NCBI RefSeq assembly: GCF_036127095.1 | Contig: NZ_CP108006.1 | Span: 3,100,001-3,164,000, forward strand | DNA from: Streptomyces sp. NBC_00335 | GTDB lineage: Bacteria > Actinomycetota > Actinomycetes > Streptomycetales > Streptomycetaceae | Length of the DNA: 64,000 bases | Direction of reading: 5' to 3' | Notes under the pieces: generated by a model | The model's input: only the letters and a program-made list of their open reading frames with translations | What the model was told of the DNA's origin: nothing | Databases searched by the model: none | In this document: piece after piece, positions 42,121-51,513 of the stretch | How the letters are laid out: each line of letters starts with the position of its first letter | Numbering within the stretch: the stretch's first letter is position 1 | Made by a program: the position numbers and the translations under genes

Positions 42121-43401
42121 ATGCTCCGGATGATCACACGTACCCACGAGGGCCACAGCGGCACCGCACGTCTGTGGACGGCGAGCGCGCTGTCCTCGGG
42201 GTCGACCTGGGTCATGCAGATCAGCCTGTTCATCCAGGTGCTGCAGGACTCTTCACCCGCCGCGCTGGCGGCCGTGGAACTCATCGGGACCGTGCCCGCG
42301 CTGGCGTTCATGATGGTGGCCGGCACCCTCGCGGACCGGTTCGACGTGCGGCGCCTGGCCGTCGGCTCGATGGTCGCGCAGGCGCTCTGCGTCCTCGGCA
42401 TGGCGCTCTTCCTCGACCACGGCATCTGGATCACCGCCGCGTTCTACGGGCTCCAGGGCCTCGGCAACACCCTCTGGCCGCCGGCCCGCCAGCAGTGGCT
42501 GTACGGGGTGGTGGCGCCGTCGGCCCGGCCCGCCGCCAACGCCCGGCTGGGCTCCGTCTCGGGAACCATGACCGTCGTCGGCGCCTCCCTCGGGGGCGCG
42601 CTGGCCGGCTGGAGTCCCGCCGGAGCGATGGCCGTCGCGTGCGTGCTGCAGGTGCTGGCCGTCGTACCGCTGCTGGCGCAGGCCCGGCGGCCGATGCCGT
42701 ACGCGGAGCCCGCGGCGGCGGGGGCTCCGGGGGCGTCCGCAGCGCCGGCCCGTGCACCGATGCGCAAGGAGCTGACCGCGGGCCTGCGGGTGCTGCGCGA
42801 TCTGCCGCTGGCGCGCTCCGTCGTGTGGATCGGCATCGCCTGGGGCTGCATCGGCGGGGCGTACGACATCCTGCTCGCCGCCTACGCCACGGGCCGGCTC
42901 GGCGGTGGCGGCGAGGTGCTGGGCGCGCTGTACGTGGCCGACGGGGTCGCCGTCATCCTCGGCACGGTGCTGGCCGCCCGGATCGCGGTCCGCCGGCACC
43001 TGGCCGCGTACACCGCCGCCTACGTGCTCCAGGGCCTGGCCTGGGCGGCCTTCTTCCTCGCCGGACATCCGGTCGCGGCCGTGGCGCTGCTGGCCGTCAT
43101 GCGCCTGGCCGGCGGCGTCATCATCGCCCTGGACACCACGGTCCTGCTGGCCACCGTCCCCGCGGCCGTGCGCGGGCGTGTCTCCAGCCTCCACATGACC
43201 ACGTACGGCGCGATGGCCCGCGTCTCGCTGGCACTCTTCGGCGTGCTCCTCACCGTCTGCGACATCCGTACCGTCGGAGTCTGCACCGGCGCCGCCTCCG
43301 TGGCCCTCGGCGCCCTCTGGTGGCTCCGCCGGGACCGCGAGGCCCAGCGCGCCTACCCGACGGCGGTCACCGGGCCCGAACCGGCGATCGCCGGCGCCTG
43401 A
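42121..43401 (+). CDS. MFS transporter (MFS_3 type)
   Basis: A 426-residue transporter with about 12 membrane helices. LADRFDVRRLAVGSMVAQALC is the cytoplasmic loop 2-3 (motif A variant DRFDVRR) and FYGLQGLGNTLWPPARQQWL is in helices 4-5. The closest recognisable group is MFS_3 (enterobactin-exporter-like), which exports siderophores or drugs. The ATG at 42121 lacks a clear ribosome site; a second Met at 42130 is equally possible. It is convergent with the TetR gene, so that regulator need not control it. Confidence 0.88.
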   Translation: MLRMITRTHEGHSGTARLWTASALSSGSTWVMQISLFIQVLQDSSPAALAAVELIGTVPALAFMMVAGTLADRFDVRRLAVGSMVAQALCVLGMALFLDHGIWITAAFYGLQGLGNTLWPPARQQWLYGVVAPSARPAANARLGSVSGTMTVVGASLGGALAGWSPAGAMAVACVLQVLAVVPLLAQARRPMPYAEPAAAGAPGASAAPARAPMRKELTAGLRVLRDLPLARSVVWIGIAWGCIGGAYDILLAAYATGRLGGGGEVLGALYVADGVAVILGTVLAARIAVRRHLAAYTAAYVLQGLAWAAFFLAGHPVAAVALLAVMRLAGGVIIALDTTVLLATVPAAVRGRVSSLHMTTYGAMARVSLALFGVLLTVCDIRTVGVCTGAASVALGALWWLRRDREAQRAYPTAVTGPEPAIAGA

Positions 43402-43402
43402 C

Positions 43403-44149
43403 CTACCGCGCGGAGGTCCAGCCGCGGCGGCGGAGGCCTTCGAAGCCGTCGAGGAGGAGGTCCAGGGCGAATTCGAACTCGAACTGGTCGTCGCAGCCGC
43501 CGCCGACCGTGGAGCCGTCGTCGTGGGCGGCCGTCGCGGCCAGTTCCGCGATGTGCGGGAAGTGCGCCGCCAGTGCGGGGTCCGGCGGGCCGGAGGTGCC
43601 GGAGGCGCCCGAGGTGTCGAACAGCTCCTGGCTGAAGCCGAGCAGGCGGCTGCCCATCGCATGCATGACGTGGTGCGTGAGGTCGGCGGAGAGGCCGCCG
43701 CCGCGGAAGCACCCCGCCATCGAGTCCAGGTAGGCCAGCACGGCCGGGGTGGGGCCGGTCCGCGACTCGATGACCCGGGCCGCCCAGGGGTGGCGGAGCA
43801 GGACCTGCCGGGCCGAGAGGATCCGCCCGCGGACCACGGACTGCCAGTCGGGGCCGGTGGCCGGCGGGTCGATCTCGCCGACGACGGCGTCGGTCATGCC
43901 GTCGAGCAGCTCCTCCTTGTTGGCCACGTGCTTGTAGAGGGCCATCGGCACGACGCCGAGCTCCTGCGCGAGCCTGCGCATGCTGAGCGCGTCGATGCCG
44001 GTGGCGTCGGCCAGTGCGACGGCGGCGCGCAGGACGCGGTCCCGGTTCAGGGGGATGCGCTGCTTGTCCGCGGTCTTGTCCGCGGCCTTCTCCGTGGCCT
44101 TGGCCGTGGTCTTGTGCGTGCTCTCGGCCATGGCTTCCTGCCGGGTCAT
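43403..44149 (-). CDS. TetR family regulator with TetR_C_1-type domain
   Basis: A 248-residue regulator. A lysine/threonine-rich disordered tail (about 30 residues) precedes the helix-turn-helix (LNRDRVLRAAVALADATGIDALSMRRLAQELGVVPMALYKHVANKEEL). The C-terminal domain is the tetracycline-repressor type. Start choice is uncertain: ATG 44149 or ATG 44131 (preceded by CAGGAAGCC) are both in frame; upstream Mets are unlikely. Its divergent neighbour is the DUF4386 gene, and two perfect 15-mers in the gap are likely its operators. Confidence 0.88.
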   Translation of the reverse strand: MTRQEAMAESTHKTTAKATEKAADKTADKQRIPLNRDRVLRAAVALADATGIDALSMRRLAQELGVVPMALYKHVANKEELLDGMTDAVVGEIDPPATGPDWQSVVRGRILSARQVLLRHPWAARVIESRTGPTPAVLAYLDSMAGCFRGGGLSADLTHHVMHAMGSRLLGFSQELFDTSGASGTSGPPDPALAAHFPHIAELAATAAHDDGSTVGGGCDDQFEFEFALDLLLDGFEGLRRRGWTSAR

Positions 44150-44190
44150 TTCGGCTCGGCCCCTTCCCTCTCCGCTGCGGCGCCCTCTTC

Positions 44191-44243
44191 TTGACGAGTG
44201 TACGCCGTACACCTATGGTCGCCTCAAGGTGTACGGCGTACAC
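44191..44243. promoter_or_regulatory. Promoter with two GTGTACGsCGTACAC operators
   Basis: TTGACG (44191-44196) and TATGGT (44214-44219) are separated by 17 nt and read toward the DUF4386 gene. GTGTACGCCGTACAC at 44198-44212 fills the spacer, and its reverse complement GTGTACGGCGTACAC at 44229-44243 lies just downstream of the expected transcript start. Binding by the divergent TetR protein would block RNA polymerase directly. Confidence 0.85.
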
Positions 44244-44269
44244 CTCCATCGAGTGAGAGGTGCCGAGAG

Positions 44270-44977
44270 ATGAGTCCGGACCGGAGAACCGCGGTGGCCG
44301 CCGGGTCGCTGCTCCTGCTGACCGAGGTCTCCGCGATAGCCGGGGCGGTGCTGTACCGCCCACTGCTGGGCGCGGCGGACGGCCGGCTCGCGCAGGGCGC
44401 CGATACGCAGGCGCTACTCGGGGCGCTCTGCGAGGTGGTGCTCGTGGTGGCGGTGGCCGGGACGGGGGCGGCGCTGTTCCCCGTCCTGCGGCGCCACGGC
44501 GAGGGACTCGCGCTCGGGTACGCCTTCGGGCGGCTGCTGGAGGCGGTCGTCATCGCCGTCGGGATCGTCGGGGTCCTGGCGCTCGTCACCCTGCGGCGGG
44601 GCCCGGGGGCGGTGGGCGGCGCCGATGCCGCGCTGGTGGCCTTCCACGACTGGACGTTCCTGCTCGGGCCCAACATCGCCCTCGGCCTGAACACCGTCCT
44701 GCTCGCGTACCTGGCGTACCGCGCACGGCTCGTACCGCGCTTCATATCCGTGCTCGGACTGGTCGGCGGGCCGCTGATCTGCGGCTCGGCGGTCGCCGTG
44801 ATGTTCGGCGCCTACGATCAGCTGTCCCCGGCGGGGGCGGCGGCCGCGCTGCCGGTGTTCGCGTGGGAGCTGGCGCTGGCCGGGTGGCTGATCGTCAGGG
44901 GCTTCGGGCCTGGTGCGGGCGGCGCCGCGTCCCGTGCGGGCGGATCGGCGGTGGCCCCGGCAGCCGTCCTGCGGTGA
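44270..44977 (+). CDS. DUF4386 family membrane protein
   Basis: A 235-residue protein with about seven membrane helices: AVAAGSLLLLTEVSAIAGAVLYRPLL, ALLGALCEVVLVVAVAGTGAALFPVL, GYAFGRLLEAVVIAVGIVGVLALV, and others, with a conserved HDWTFLLGPNIALGLNTVLLAYLAY stretch. Matches the DUF4386 family, which has no known function. GAGAGG precedes the ATG 44270. It is controlled from a promoter containing two palindromes, by the divergent TetR protein, suggesting inducible expression. Confidence 0.9.
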   Translation: MSPDRRTAVAAGSLLLLTEVSAIAGAVLYRPLLGAADGRLAQGADTQALLGALCEVVLVVAVAGTGAALFPVLRRHGEGLALGYAFGRLLEAVVIAVGIVGVLALVTLRRGPGAVGGADAALVAFHDWTFLLGPNIALGLNTVLLAYLAYRARLVPRFISVLGLVGGPLICGSAVAVMFGAYDQLSPAGAAAALPVFAWELALAGWLIVRGFGPGAGGAASRAGGSAVAPAAVLR

Positions 44978-44999
44978 CGCCGCCGCGGGTGGCTCGGCC

Positions 45000-45140
45000 C
45001 TGCGGGGCAAAGTCCCCTACCCGCCCTCCCTCCGTTCCCAGGGCTCTGCCCTGACCCGGTCCTCAAGCGCCGGACGGGCTGAAGTGCTCCTGGGGCTCCG
45101 CCCCAGACCCCGCGCCTCAAACGCCGGCGGGGCTGGATTG
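45000..45140. repeat. Copy 1 of a dispersed GC-rich palindromic repeat
   Basis: This segment, from CTGCGGGGCAAAGTCCCC to GGCGGGGCTGGATTG, is clearly related to 52058-52215 (shared CTACCCGCCC, GACCCGGTCCTCAA, GCCGGACGGGCTG, and CAAACGCCGGCG blocks). It contains palindromes such as GGGGCTCCGCCCC. It lies between the DUF4386 stop and the convergent macro-domain gene, where it can act as a terminator. Such repeats recur in Streptomyces intergenic regions. Confidence 0.75.
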
Positions 45141-45142
45141 GC

Positions 45143-45618
45143 CTAGTCGAAGTCGTACACCGTGACCGGTATGCCTTTCGCGCAGAGGCCGTCGCGGATC
45201 AGTGGCTCGATGCGGGACCACTTGCCGCCCGCGAGGCCGCAGCCGATGCGGGGCATGTGGACGGAGGCCCCCAGTTCCGTGGCGTGGGCCGCCAGGAGTG
45301 CGAGGCAGTGCTCGATGGCCTCGTAGCGGATGGGCGGGCCGCCGCTGCCGGTGCGCGTGCCGCGCTGGCCGACCATGTTCGCGACCCAGGTGTCCGGGCG
45401 GACCTGGACGAGCTGCACCGCGCCCAGCGCGAAGTCGTTCCCGCTGCGGCCCCGGTGCCAGGCCCGGTACGCGGCCTCCGGCTCGCTCCAGCGCTTCGAG
45501 AGCGCGAGGACGAAGCCCTTCCCCAGCCCCCGAGGTCGTTGCAGACGTGCGCGATGATCTTCGGCCCCTTGGCCTGCGGACTGCTCGCGTCCCCCCGGAT
45601 GACGGTCGGCTGCTGCAT
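45143..45618 (-). pseudogene. Macro-domain protein gene broken by a -1 frameshift
   Basis: The N-terminus MQQPTVIRGDASSPQAKG, then PKIIAHVCNDLGGWG, is in one frame, and KGFVLALSKRWSEPEAAYR to the end (MPRIGCGLAGGKWSRIEPLIRDGL, final VYDFD) is in another. Joined at the G-run at 45521-45524 (GGCTGGGGAAGGGC on the coding strand), they make one 158-residue ADP-ribose-binding macro domain of the TARG1/ALC1-type. One missing G explains the shift: the span from ATG 45618 is one base short of a multiple of three. Either the gene is broken or this is a sequencing error; GGGGGGATCCGC precedes the ATG. Confidence 0.85.
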
Positions 45619-45879
45619 GCGGATCCCCCCTCTGCGCCCCTGCCCGAAAGGTACCCGGCCCCTCTGACACCGCCGGAAGACACGGGTCTCGGGGGGCTTG
45701 CGACCCCAGCCTTCGGGTCGTAGGTCCACAGTCTGTCCGACCGTGGGTTTATGCGGTTTTAACCGTGTTACAACTGGAACATCGCGCTGCAAATAGCGCA
45801 TTTTCCTTCGCTGTTGCCCAGCCCACACAAGCGCTGCCTGCCTTGGCAACACACCCCGTTTCCTCTGGAGGAAGCAACC

Positions 45880-47142
<1,263 letters not shown>

Positions 47143-47144
47143 CC

Positions 47145-47423
47145 GTGCCCCGGGCGCAGCGCACCCCCGGACGGGGACTGCCTTGCGAGGAGCGGCGCGA
47201 GCTGATCGCCGGCACGGTACGGACCAAGGGCCGCGTACGGGTCGCGGACCTCGTACGGGAACTGGGCGTCAGCCGGATGACGATCCACCGGGACCTCCAA
47301 CACCTGGACGCCCGGGGGCTGGTCCGCCGGATCCGCTCCGGAGCGGATTCCGTGGATCCCGTAGGGCCCCCGGATCCCGTAGGACCCGTGGATCCGACGG
47401 CCTCGACGGCCCCGGCCGCCTGA
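47145..47423 (+). CDS. Stand-alone DeoR-type helix-turn-helix protein
   Basis: A 92-residue protein consisting of one DeoR N-terminal winged helix (CEERRELIAGTVRTKGRVRVADLVRELGVSRMTIHRDLQHLDARGLVRRIRSG) and a short Asp/Pro/Val tail (DPVGPPDPVGPVDP). The sugar-phosphate sensor domain of full-length DeoR proteins is absent. GTG 47145 begins 2 bp after the PTS EIIC stop, so it is co-translated with it and probably regulates sugar uptake, with the ligand-sensing part lost or supplied elsewhere. Confidence 0.85.
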   Translation: MPRAQRTPGRGLPCEERRELIAGTVRTKGRVRVADLVRELGVSRMTIHRDLQHLDARGLVRRIRSGADSVDPVGPPDPVGPVDPTASTAPAA

Positions 47424-47440
47424 GATCCGCCCCGAGAACG

Positions 47441-47485
47441 GGGGCGGGGCACCACCGACCGACCGGTGGTGCCCCGCCCCTTTTT
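47441..47485 (+). terminator. Strong rho-independent terminator after PTS/DeoR genes
   Basis: A 17-bp perfect stem GGGGCGGGGCACCACCG (47441-47457) with CGGTGGTGCCCCGCCCC (47464-47480), 6-nt loop ACCGAC, followed directly by TTTTT. Confidence 0.95.
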
Positions 47486-47493
47486 CGCGTTCC

Positions 47494-47910
47494 TCAGGCC
47501 CGCGCAGTCGCCGGCAGCAGCCCGCGCCACCGGGCCCGCTCCGCGACCAGGCAGGCTCCCGCCAGGGCCGTCACCGGTACCGCCGCCCACGCGGGCCAGG
47601 CGGACCAGGACGCCGCCACGGCCACGACGAGCTGGAGCAGCACCAGCGCGATGGTCACCCCGCCCGGCACCGCGACGATCACCTGGGCCTTGTCGCCCGG
47701 GGTCGAGAACACCGTGGGCAGCCCGATCAGCAGGACCACGCTCGCCACCGCCGCCGTCACCGACCAGCCGGCCAGCGCCCACGGGGCCGCCACCCAGGCG
47801 CACAGCTCCGTCGCGAAGCGCAGCACCGAGGGGAGGCCCGCCTTCGGCCCCGCCTTCGGTCCGCCCGCGCAACCCGCGCCGCCCGCTGTCGCATCGCCCA
47901 TCTCCCGCAT
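47494..47910 (-). CDS. Small membrane protein of unknown function
   Basis: A 138-residue protein with about four hydrophobic helices (LCAWVAAPWALAGWSVTAAVASVVLLIGLP; VIVAVPGGVTIALVLLQLVVAVAASW; AAVPVTALAGACLVAERA). A Gly/Ala-rich N-terminus (GGAGCAGGPKAGPKAGLP) precedes the first. GGAGAG lies 8 nt before ATG 47910. Matches a widespread type of small Streptomyces membrane protein (DUF-like). Its 3' end is 9 bp from the strong terminator on the other strand. Confidence 0.7.
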   Translation of the reverse strand: MREMGDATAGGAGCAGGPKAGPKAGLPSVLRFATELCAWVAAPWALAGWSVTAAVASVVLLIGLPTVFSTPGDKAQVIVAVPGGVTIALVLLQLVVAVAASWSAWPAWAAVPVTALAGACLVAERARWRGLLPATARA

Positions 47911-48158
47911 TCCCCGCTCTCCTTGATCACTGCCGCGCGCCGCGGACACCATAGGAGCCGACAGGGTGACGAGCGCAACACCGTTCCGGCCCCCTCGGCC
48001 GGACCCACCCATTCCGCAGGCCGGAGCCGGGCGGCGGCCCCGGTTTCCAAGGGCTCTCGCGGCCCACACCCAAGCTTTGCGCGAAAGGGGACATAACGGT
48101 CCACCGGCCGACCCTCCGCTCCCGGTCACAAAGCGGAGCGCACCCGCATCCGGACCCG

Positions 48159-48173
48159 TAAGCTCCCGTCATG
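48159..48173 (+). promoter_or_regulatory. -10 box TAAGCT 6 nt before the aminotransferase ATG (leaderless)
   Basis: TAAGCT at 48159-48164 is followed by CCCGTC and ATG 48171. No ribosome site is present. Confidence 0.6.
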
Positions 48174-49382
48174 CAGGTGATCCAGTCAACGAAACTCGCC
48201 AATGTCTGCTACGAGATCCGCGGCCCCGTGCTCGAAGAGGCGATGCGGCTCGAAGCAGCAGGTCATCGCATCCTCAAGCTCAACACCGGCAACCCCGCGG
48301 CCTTCGGCTTCGAGTGCCCGCCGGAGATCCTTGAGGACATGCTCCGCAACCTGGGCACCGCCCACGGCTACGGAGACGCGAAGGGGCTGCTCTCCGCGCG
48401 CCGCGCGGTCATGCAGCACTACCAGACCAAGGGCATCGACCTGGACGTCGAGGACATCTACATCGGCAACGGGGTCTCCGAGCTGATCCAGATGTCCATG
48501 CAGGCGCTGCTCGACGACGGCGACGAGGTGCTCGTCCCGGCGCCGGACTACCCGCTGTGGACCGCCTCCGTCAGCCTGGCCGGCGGCACCGCCGTGCACT
48601 ACCGCTGCGACGAGCAGTCCGACTGGATGCCGGACCTCGCCGACATCGAGCGCAAGGTCACCGACCGCACCCGCGCGATCGTGATCATCAACCCGAACAA
48701 CCCGACCGGCGCCGTCTACGACGACGAGATGCTGCGCGGGCTCACGGACATCGCGCGCCGCCACAACCTGATCGTCTGCTCGGACGAGATCTACGACCGG
48801 ATCCTCTACGACGGCGCCACGCACACCAACACGGCCGCCATCGCGCCGGACCTGCTGACGCTCACCTTCAACGGGCTCTCCAAGAACTACCGCGTCGCCG
48901 GCTACCGGTCCGGATGGATGGCGGTGTGCGGGCCCAAGAAGCACGCCTCGTCCTACATCGAGGGCCTGACGATCCTGGCGAACATGCGGCTCTGCGCCAA
49001 CATGCCCTCCCAGCACGCCATCGCCACGGCGCTCGGCGGCCGGCAGTCGATCAACGACCTGGTGCTGCCCGGCGGGCGGATCCTGGAGCAGCGCGACACG
49101 GCGTACGACCTGCTGACGCAGATCCCCGGCATCACCTGCGTGAAGCCCAAGGGCGCGCTGTACCTGTTCCCGAAGCTGGACCCGTCCGTCTACAAGATCA
49201 AGGACGACCGGCAGATGGTCCTCGACCTGCTGCGCGAGGAAAAGATCATGGTCGTGCACGGTACGGGCTTCAACTGGCCCGAGCCCGATCACTTCCGCAT
49301 CGTGACCCTGCCCAACGCGAAGGACCTCGCCGACGCGGTCACCCGGATCGGCAACTTCCTCGACGGGTACAGCCAGCCGTAG
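48171..49382 (+). CDS. PLP-dependent aminotransferase, class I (alanine aminotransferase-like)
   Basis: A 403-residue fold-type I aminotransferase. The Schiff-base Lys238 lies in LTFNGLSKNYRVAGYRSGW, the PLP-phosphate and Asn/Asp/Tyr sites are NPNNPTGAVY and CSDEIYDRILYDG, and the substrate Arg is in the C-terminal HFRIVTLPN. It is closest to the AlaA/AlaC-type alanine-pyruvate aminotransferases by overall pattern (NTGNPAAFGFECPPEI). ATG 48171 is leaderless. It has no operon partners. Confidence 0.92.
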   Translation: MQVIQSTKLANVCYEIRGPVLEEAMRLEAAGHRILKLNTGNPAAFGFECPPEILEDMLRNLGTAHGYGDAKGLLSARRAVMQHYQTKGIDLDVEDIYIGNGVSELIQMSMQALLDDGDEVLVPAPDYPLWTASVSLAGGTAVHYRCDEQSDWMPDLADIERKVTDRTRAIVIINPNNPTGAVYDDEMLRGLTDIARRHNLIVCSDEIYDRILYDGATHTNTAAIAPDLLTLTFNGLSKNYRVAGYRSGWMAVCGPKKHASSYIEGLTILANMRLCANMPSQHAIATALGGRQSINDLVLPGGRILEQRDTAYDLLTQIPGITCVKPKGALYLFPKLDPSVYKIKDDRQMVLDLLREEKIMVVHGTGFNWPEPDHFRIVTLPNAKDLADAVTRIGNFLDGYSQP

Positions 49383-49405
49383 TAGCCCCCGGGGCACCTG
49401 TGGAC

Positions 49406-49452
49406 GGCCCCCGTGCGCGAGCCCCGTAGGTACGGGGCCGCGCACGGGGGCC
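49406..49452. terminator. Bidirectional stem-loop between aminotransferase and heme oxygenase genes
   Basis: Outer 14-bp stem GGCCCCCGTGCGCG (49406-49419) with CGCGCACGGGGGCC (49439-49452) and inner 8-bp stem GCCCCGTA/TACGGGGC. Nearly continuous 47-bp hairpin in the convergent gap. Confidence 0.9.
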
Positions 49453-49461
49453 GCGCCCGTT

Positions 49462-50103
49462 CTACGGGGCGGCCACCAGTCCGGTGGACAGGGCCCCGGT
49501 GATCGCGGCGACGTGGTGGTAGGCGCGCCCGACGGCGGCGATCACCTCGTCCTGCTCCCCCGGCCCGGGGAGCGCCTCGTCCAGGCGCGCCGTGAAGCGG
49601 GCCCAGCGCTCGCGGTCGCCGCTCGCGTAGTAGGCCACGCCGTCCGTACCGCTCAGCCCGTAGGCCTCGGCGACGTACCGGCACAGGAACATGCCGCCCA
49701 TCGTGGAGCCCTCCAGCACGTAGAGGAACCCGAGCAGCAGCAGGGGGTCCGAGGCCGCGGCGGCGCGGACCTCCCGCGCGAAGGCCTCCGCCTGCGGGGC
49801 CGCGACGGGCACCGGGAACACGCCGTCCTCGGCGAAGAACATCAGGTCGCGGTCTATGAGGGGCAGTTTGACCAGGTCCGCCGACCACACCGAGGTGACG
49901 CACGGGCCCGTGGCGCGGGAGAGCTCCTCCTCCAGCACCTTCAGCACCACGCGGTAGGCGGCGAGCTGGCCGACGTACCGGTCGAGCGGAAGCGTCCCGG
50001 CGAGCATCGCGGTGGAGAAGGCCGTGCCCTCCAGGTCCGCGTGCCGGGTACGGGTGCTCGCCCGGATCCGCTCGACCAGCGTGTGGCAGCCCGTGGGACT
50101 CAT
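49462..50103 (-). CDS. Biliverdin-type heme oxygenase
   Basis: A 213-residue heme-oxygenase-fold protein. His21 in RTRHADLEGTAFSTAM is the expected proximal heme ligand, and the distal helix signature YVLEGSTMGGMFLCR is that of bacterial BphO/HmuO-type heme oxygenases. It would cleave heme to biliverdin, CO and iron. The ATG at 50103 overlaps the prenyl synthase stop by 4 bp, so the two are coupled. No phytochrome or ferredoxin gene is close by. Function in iron recycling or in a chromophore pathway with the partner is open. Confidence 0.85.
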   Translation of the reverse strand: MSPTGCHTLVERIRASTRTRHADLEGTAFSTAMLAGTLPLDRYVGQLAAYRVVLKVLEEELSRATGPCVTSVWSADLVKLPLIDRDLMFFAEDGVFPVPVAAPQAEAFAREVRAAAASDPLLLLGFLYVLEGSTMGGMFLCRYVAEAYGLSGTDGVAYYASGDRERWARFTARLDEALPGPGEQDEVIAAVGRAYHHVAAITGALSTGLVAAP

Positions 50104-51275
50104 GCGCCCTCCCCCTTCAGGAGCGTCGCGTACAGCCGGTCGATGAGGTGGCCCTTGCGTTCGATCGTCACGTCGAAGTACCGCGCGCTCTGCTCGCTGC
50201 GGCACACGCCGCGCACCGCCTCCATCGCCGTGCGCTTGCGCTCCACGGCCTCGGCCGCGAGGGCGAGCAGCGTCTCCCGCAGGTCCGGATGGCCGAGGAC
50301 GAACTCCTTCAGCCGCGCCCCGACGAGCTCGCCCGAGGCGCGCAGGTCCGCGGGCGCGGAGTCGAGCAGTCCGAGGAAGACCCGGTTGCTCAGCTGGCCG
50401 AAGTCCTCGTGGGTGCCCCGGCCGCCGAACCCCGGCACGAAGTCGGTCAGGTCGTTGAACAGCTGGCTGGCCAGTCCGAGGCTCCGCATCGCCTCGTCCA
50501 GGACCCGCCGCTCGTCCTCCACCACACCCAGGGCCGCCACCGCCGCGTCCAGCGGCATCCAGAACAGCGTGCCCGTCTTGAGCGCGGCCATCGACTCCCA
50601 GAAGGCCACCCGCTCGGCGAGCGGCGCTGCCGTCAGCTCGGCGCGCGTGAGCGCGGTGCGCGTGGCGACGTCGACGGCCTGGCCGGTGAGGCCCCGGCGG
50701 ACCGACTGCAGCAGGCTCCGCACGACGGCCGGCTCGGCCGCGTGCTCCAGGGCCGCGGTGATCAGCAGGGAACCCGTGTTGAGGGCCAGCGGGACGCCGT
50801 GCGCGACGTGGAGGGCGGGCTCGCCGTAGCGGAGGCCGCTGCGGTCCTGGATGTCGTCGAGGGCGACCGCGGCCTTCAGCAGCACGCGTACCGCCACGGC
50901 GGCGCGGCGGACCGCGGCCAGGTCCGCCGGGGAGGCCTCCTCGCCCGCCCGGCCGGGGAAGCCCCGGTAGTTGCGGTAGGCCCAGAACACCATCGAGGGC
51001 CGCAGCGGGGCCCGGCCCGCGGGGGCGCCCGCGCTGGGCGCCAGGGCCGCTTGGCCCACCTTCGAGCCGACGGCGTCGGCGACCGGCGCGTAGAGGGAAC
51101 GCGCCAGCACCGCCTCGTACACCGATTCCGGCGCGGACGCCTCCGCCCTCGTCAGGGAGGCCAGGAAGGCCGCCAGGTCGTCCTCCAGGAGCGCCGCATC
51201 GCTCCGTACCACTGTCTCTACCGCGGATATACCGGATGCGTCCCGCGCATCCGGCAGGTCTCTCGTCCCAGCCAT
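50100..51275 (-). CDS. Polyprenyl (isoprenyl) diphosphate synthase
   Basis: A 391-residue trans-isoprenyl diphosphate synthase. The first aspartate-rich motif is DDIQD (140-144), with the following RSGLRYGEPALHVAHGVPLALNTG segment; the second Asp-rich motif is the altered NDLTD (274-278); the GQ..D and KTG (233-235) motifs are present. The first motif has the short DDxxD spacing. It extends allylic diphosphates with IPP; product length cannot be told. It has 90 extra N-terminal residues that are not conserved. GGGTGG before ATG 51275. It forms an operon with the heme oxygenase. Confidence 0.88.
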   Translation of the reverse strand: MAGTRDLPDARDASGISAVETVVRSDAALLEDDLAAFLASLTRAEASAPESVYEAVLARSLYAPVADAVGSKVGQAALAPSAGAPAGRAPLRPSMVFWAYRNYRGFPGRAGEEASPADLAAVRRAAVAVRVLLKAAVALDDIQDRSGLRYGEPALHVAHGVPLALNTGSLLITAALEHAAEPAVVRSLLQSVRRGLTGQAVDVATRTALTRAELTAAPLAERVAFWESMAALKTGTLFWMPLDAAVAALGVVEDERRVLDEAMRSLGLASQLFNDLTDFVPGFGGRGTHEDFGQLSNRVFLGLLDSAPADLRASGELVGARLKEFVLGHPDLRETLLALAAEAVERKRTAMEAVRGVCRSEQSARYFDVTIERKGHLIDRLYATLLKGEGA

Positions 51276-51480
51276 TACCGCCCACCCCGAACTTCATGAA
51301 ACATCGGCCCGCAAGGACTACCCGCACGCGGGCACCGAAAGCAGAAGAGTGGGGCCGTTCCCCGACCGCCACAAGAGGCATTCAAGCCGACAGACGTGAT
51401 CGAAATATCGACACACGACGGGTGACGCCAAAGGCGACACAAGGGACAAGATTCAACTCAACTTTAGAACCAATCCAATG

Positions 51481-51486
51481 TAGGAT
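51481..51486 (+). promoter_or_regulatory. -10 box TAGGAT for the SCO4983-like gene
   Basis: TAGGAT is 33 bp upstream of GTG 51514, in an AT-rich stretch (ATTCAACTCAACTTTAGAAC before it). A clear -35 is not visible. The rest of the 238-bp gap back to the polyprenyl synthase start holds only a short TTCATGAA palindrome. Confidence 0.5.
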
Positions 51487-51513
51487 GGTCTCCTGACCAC
51501 GCAGGAGGCATCC

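Noticed and set aside
45671..45879. A dre site upstream of the PTS EIIC gene
   Set aside because: I searched for the TGGTCTAGACCA-type palindrome and saw none; only CGGTTTTAACCG, which does not match.
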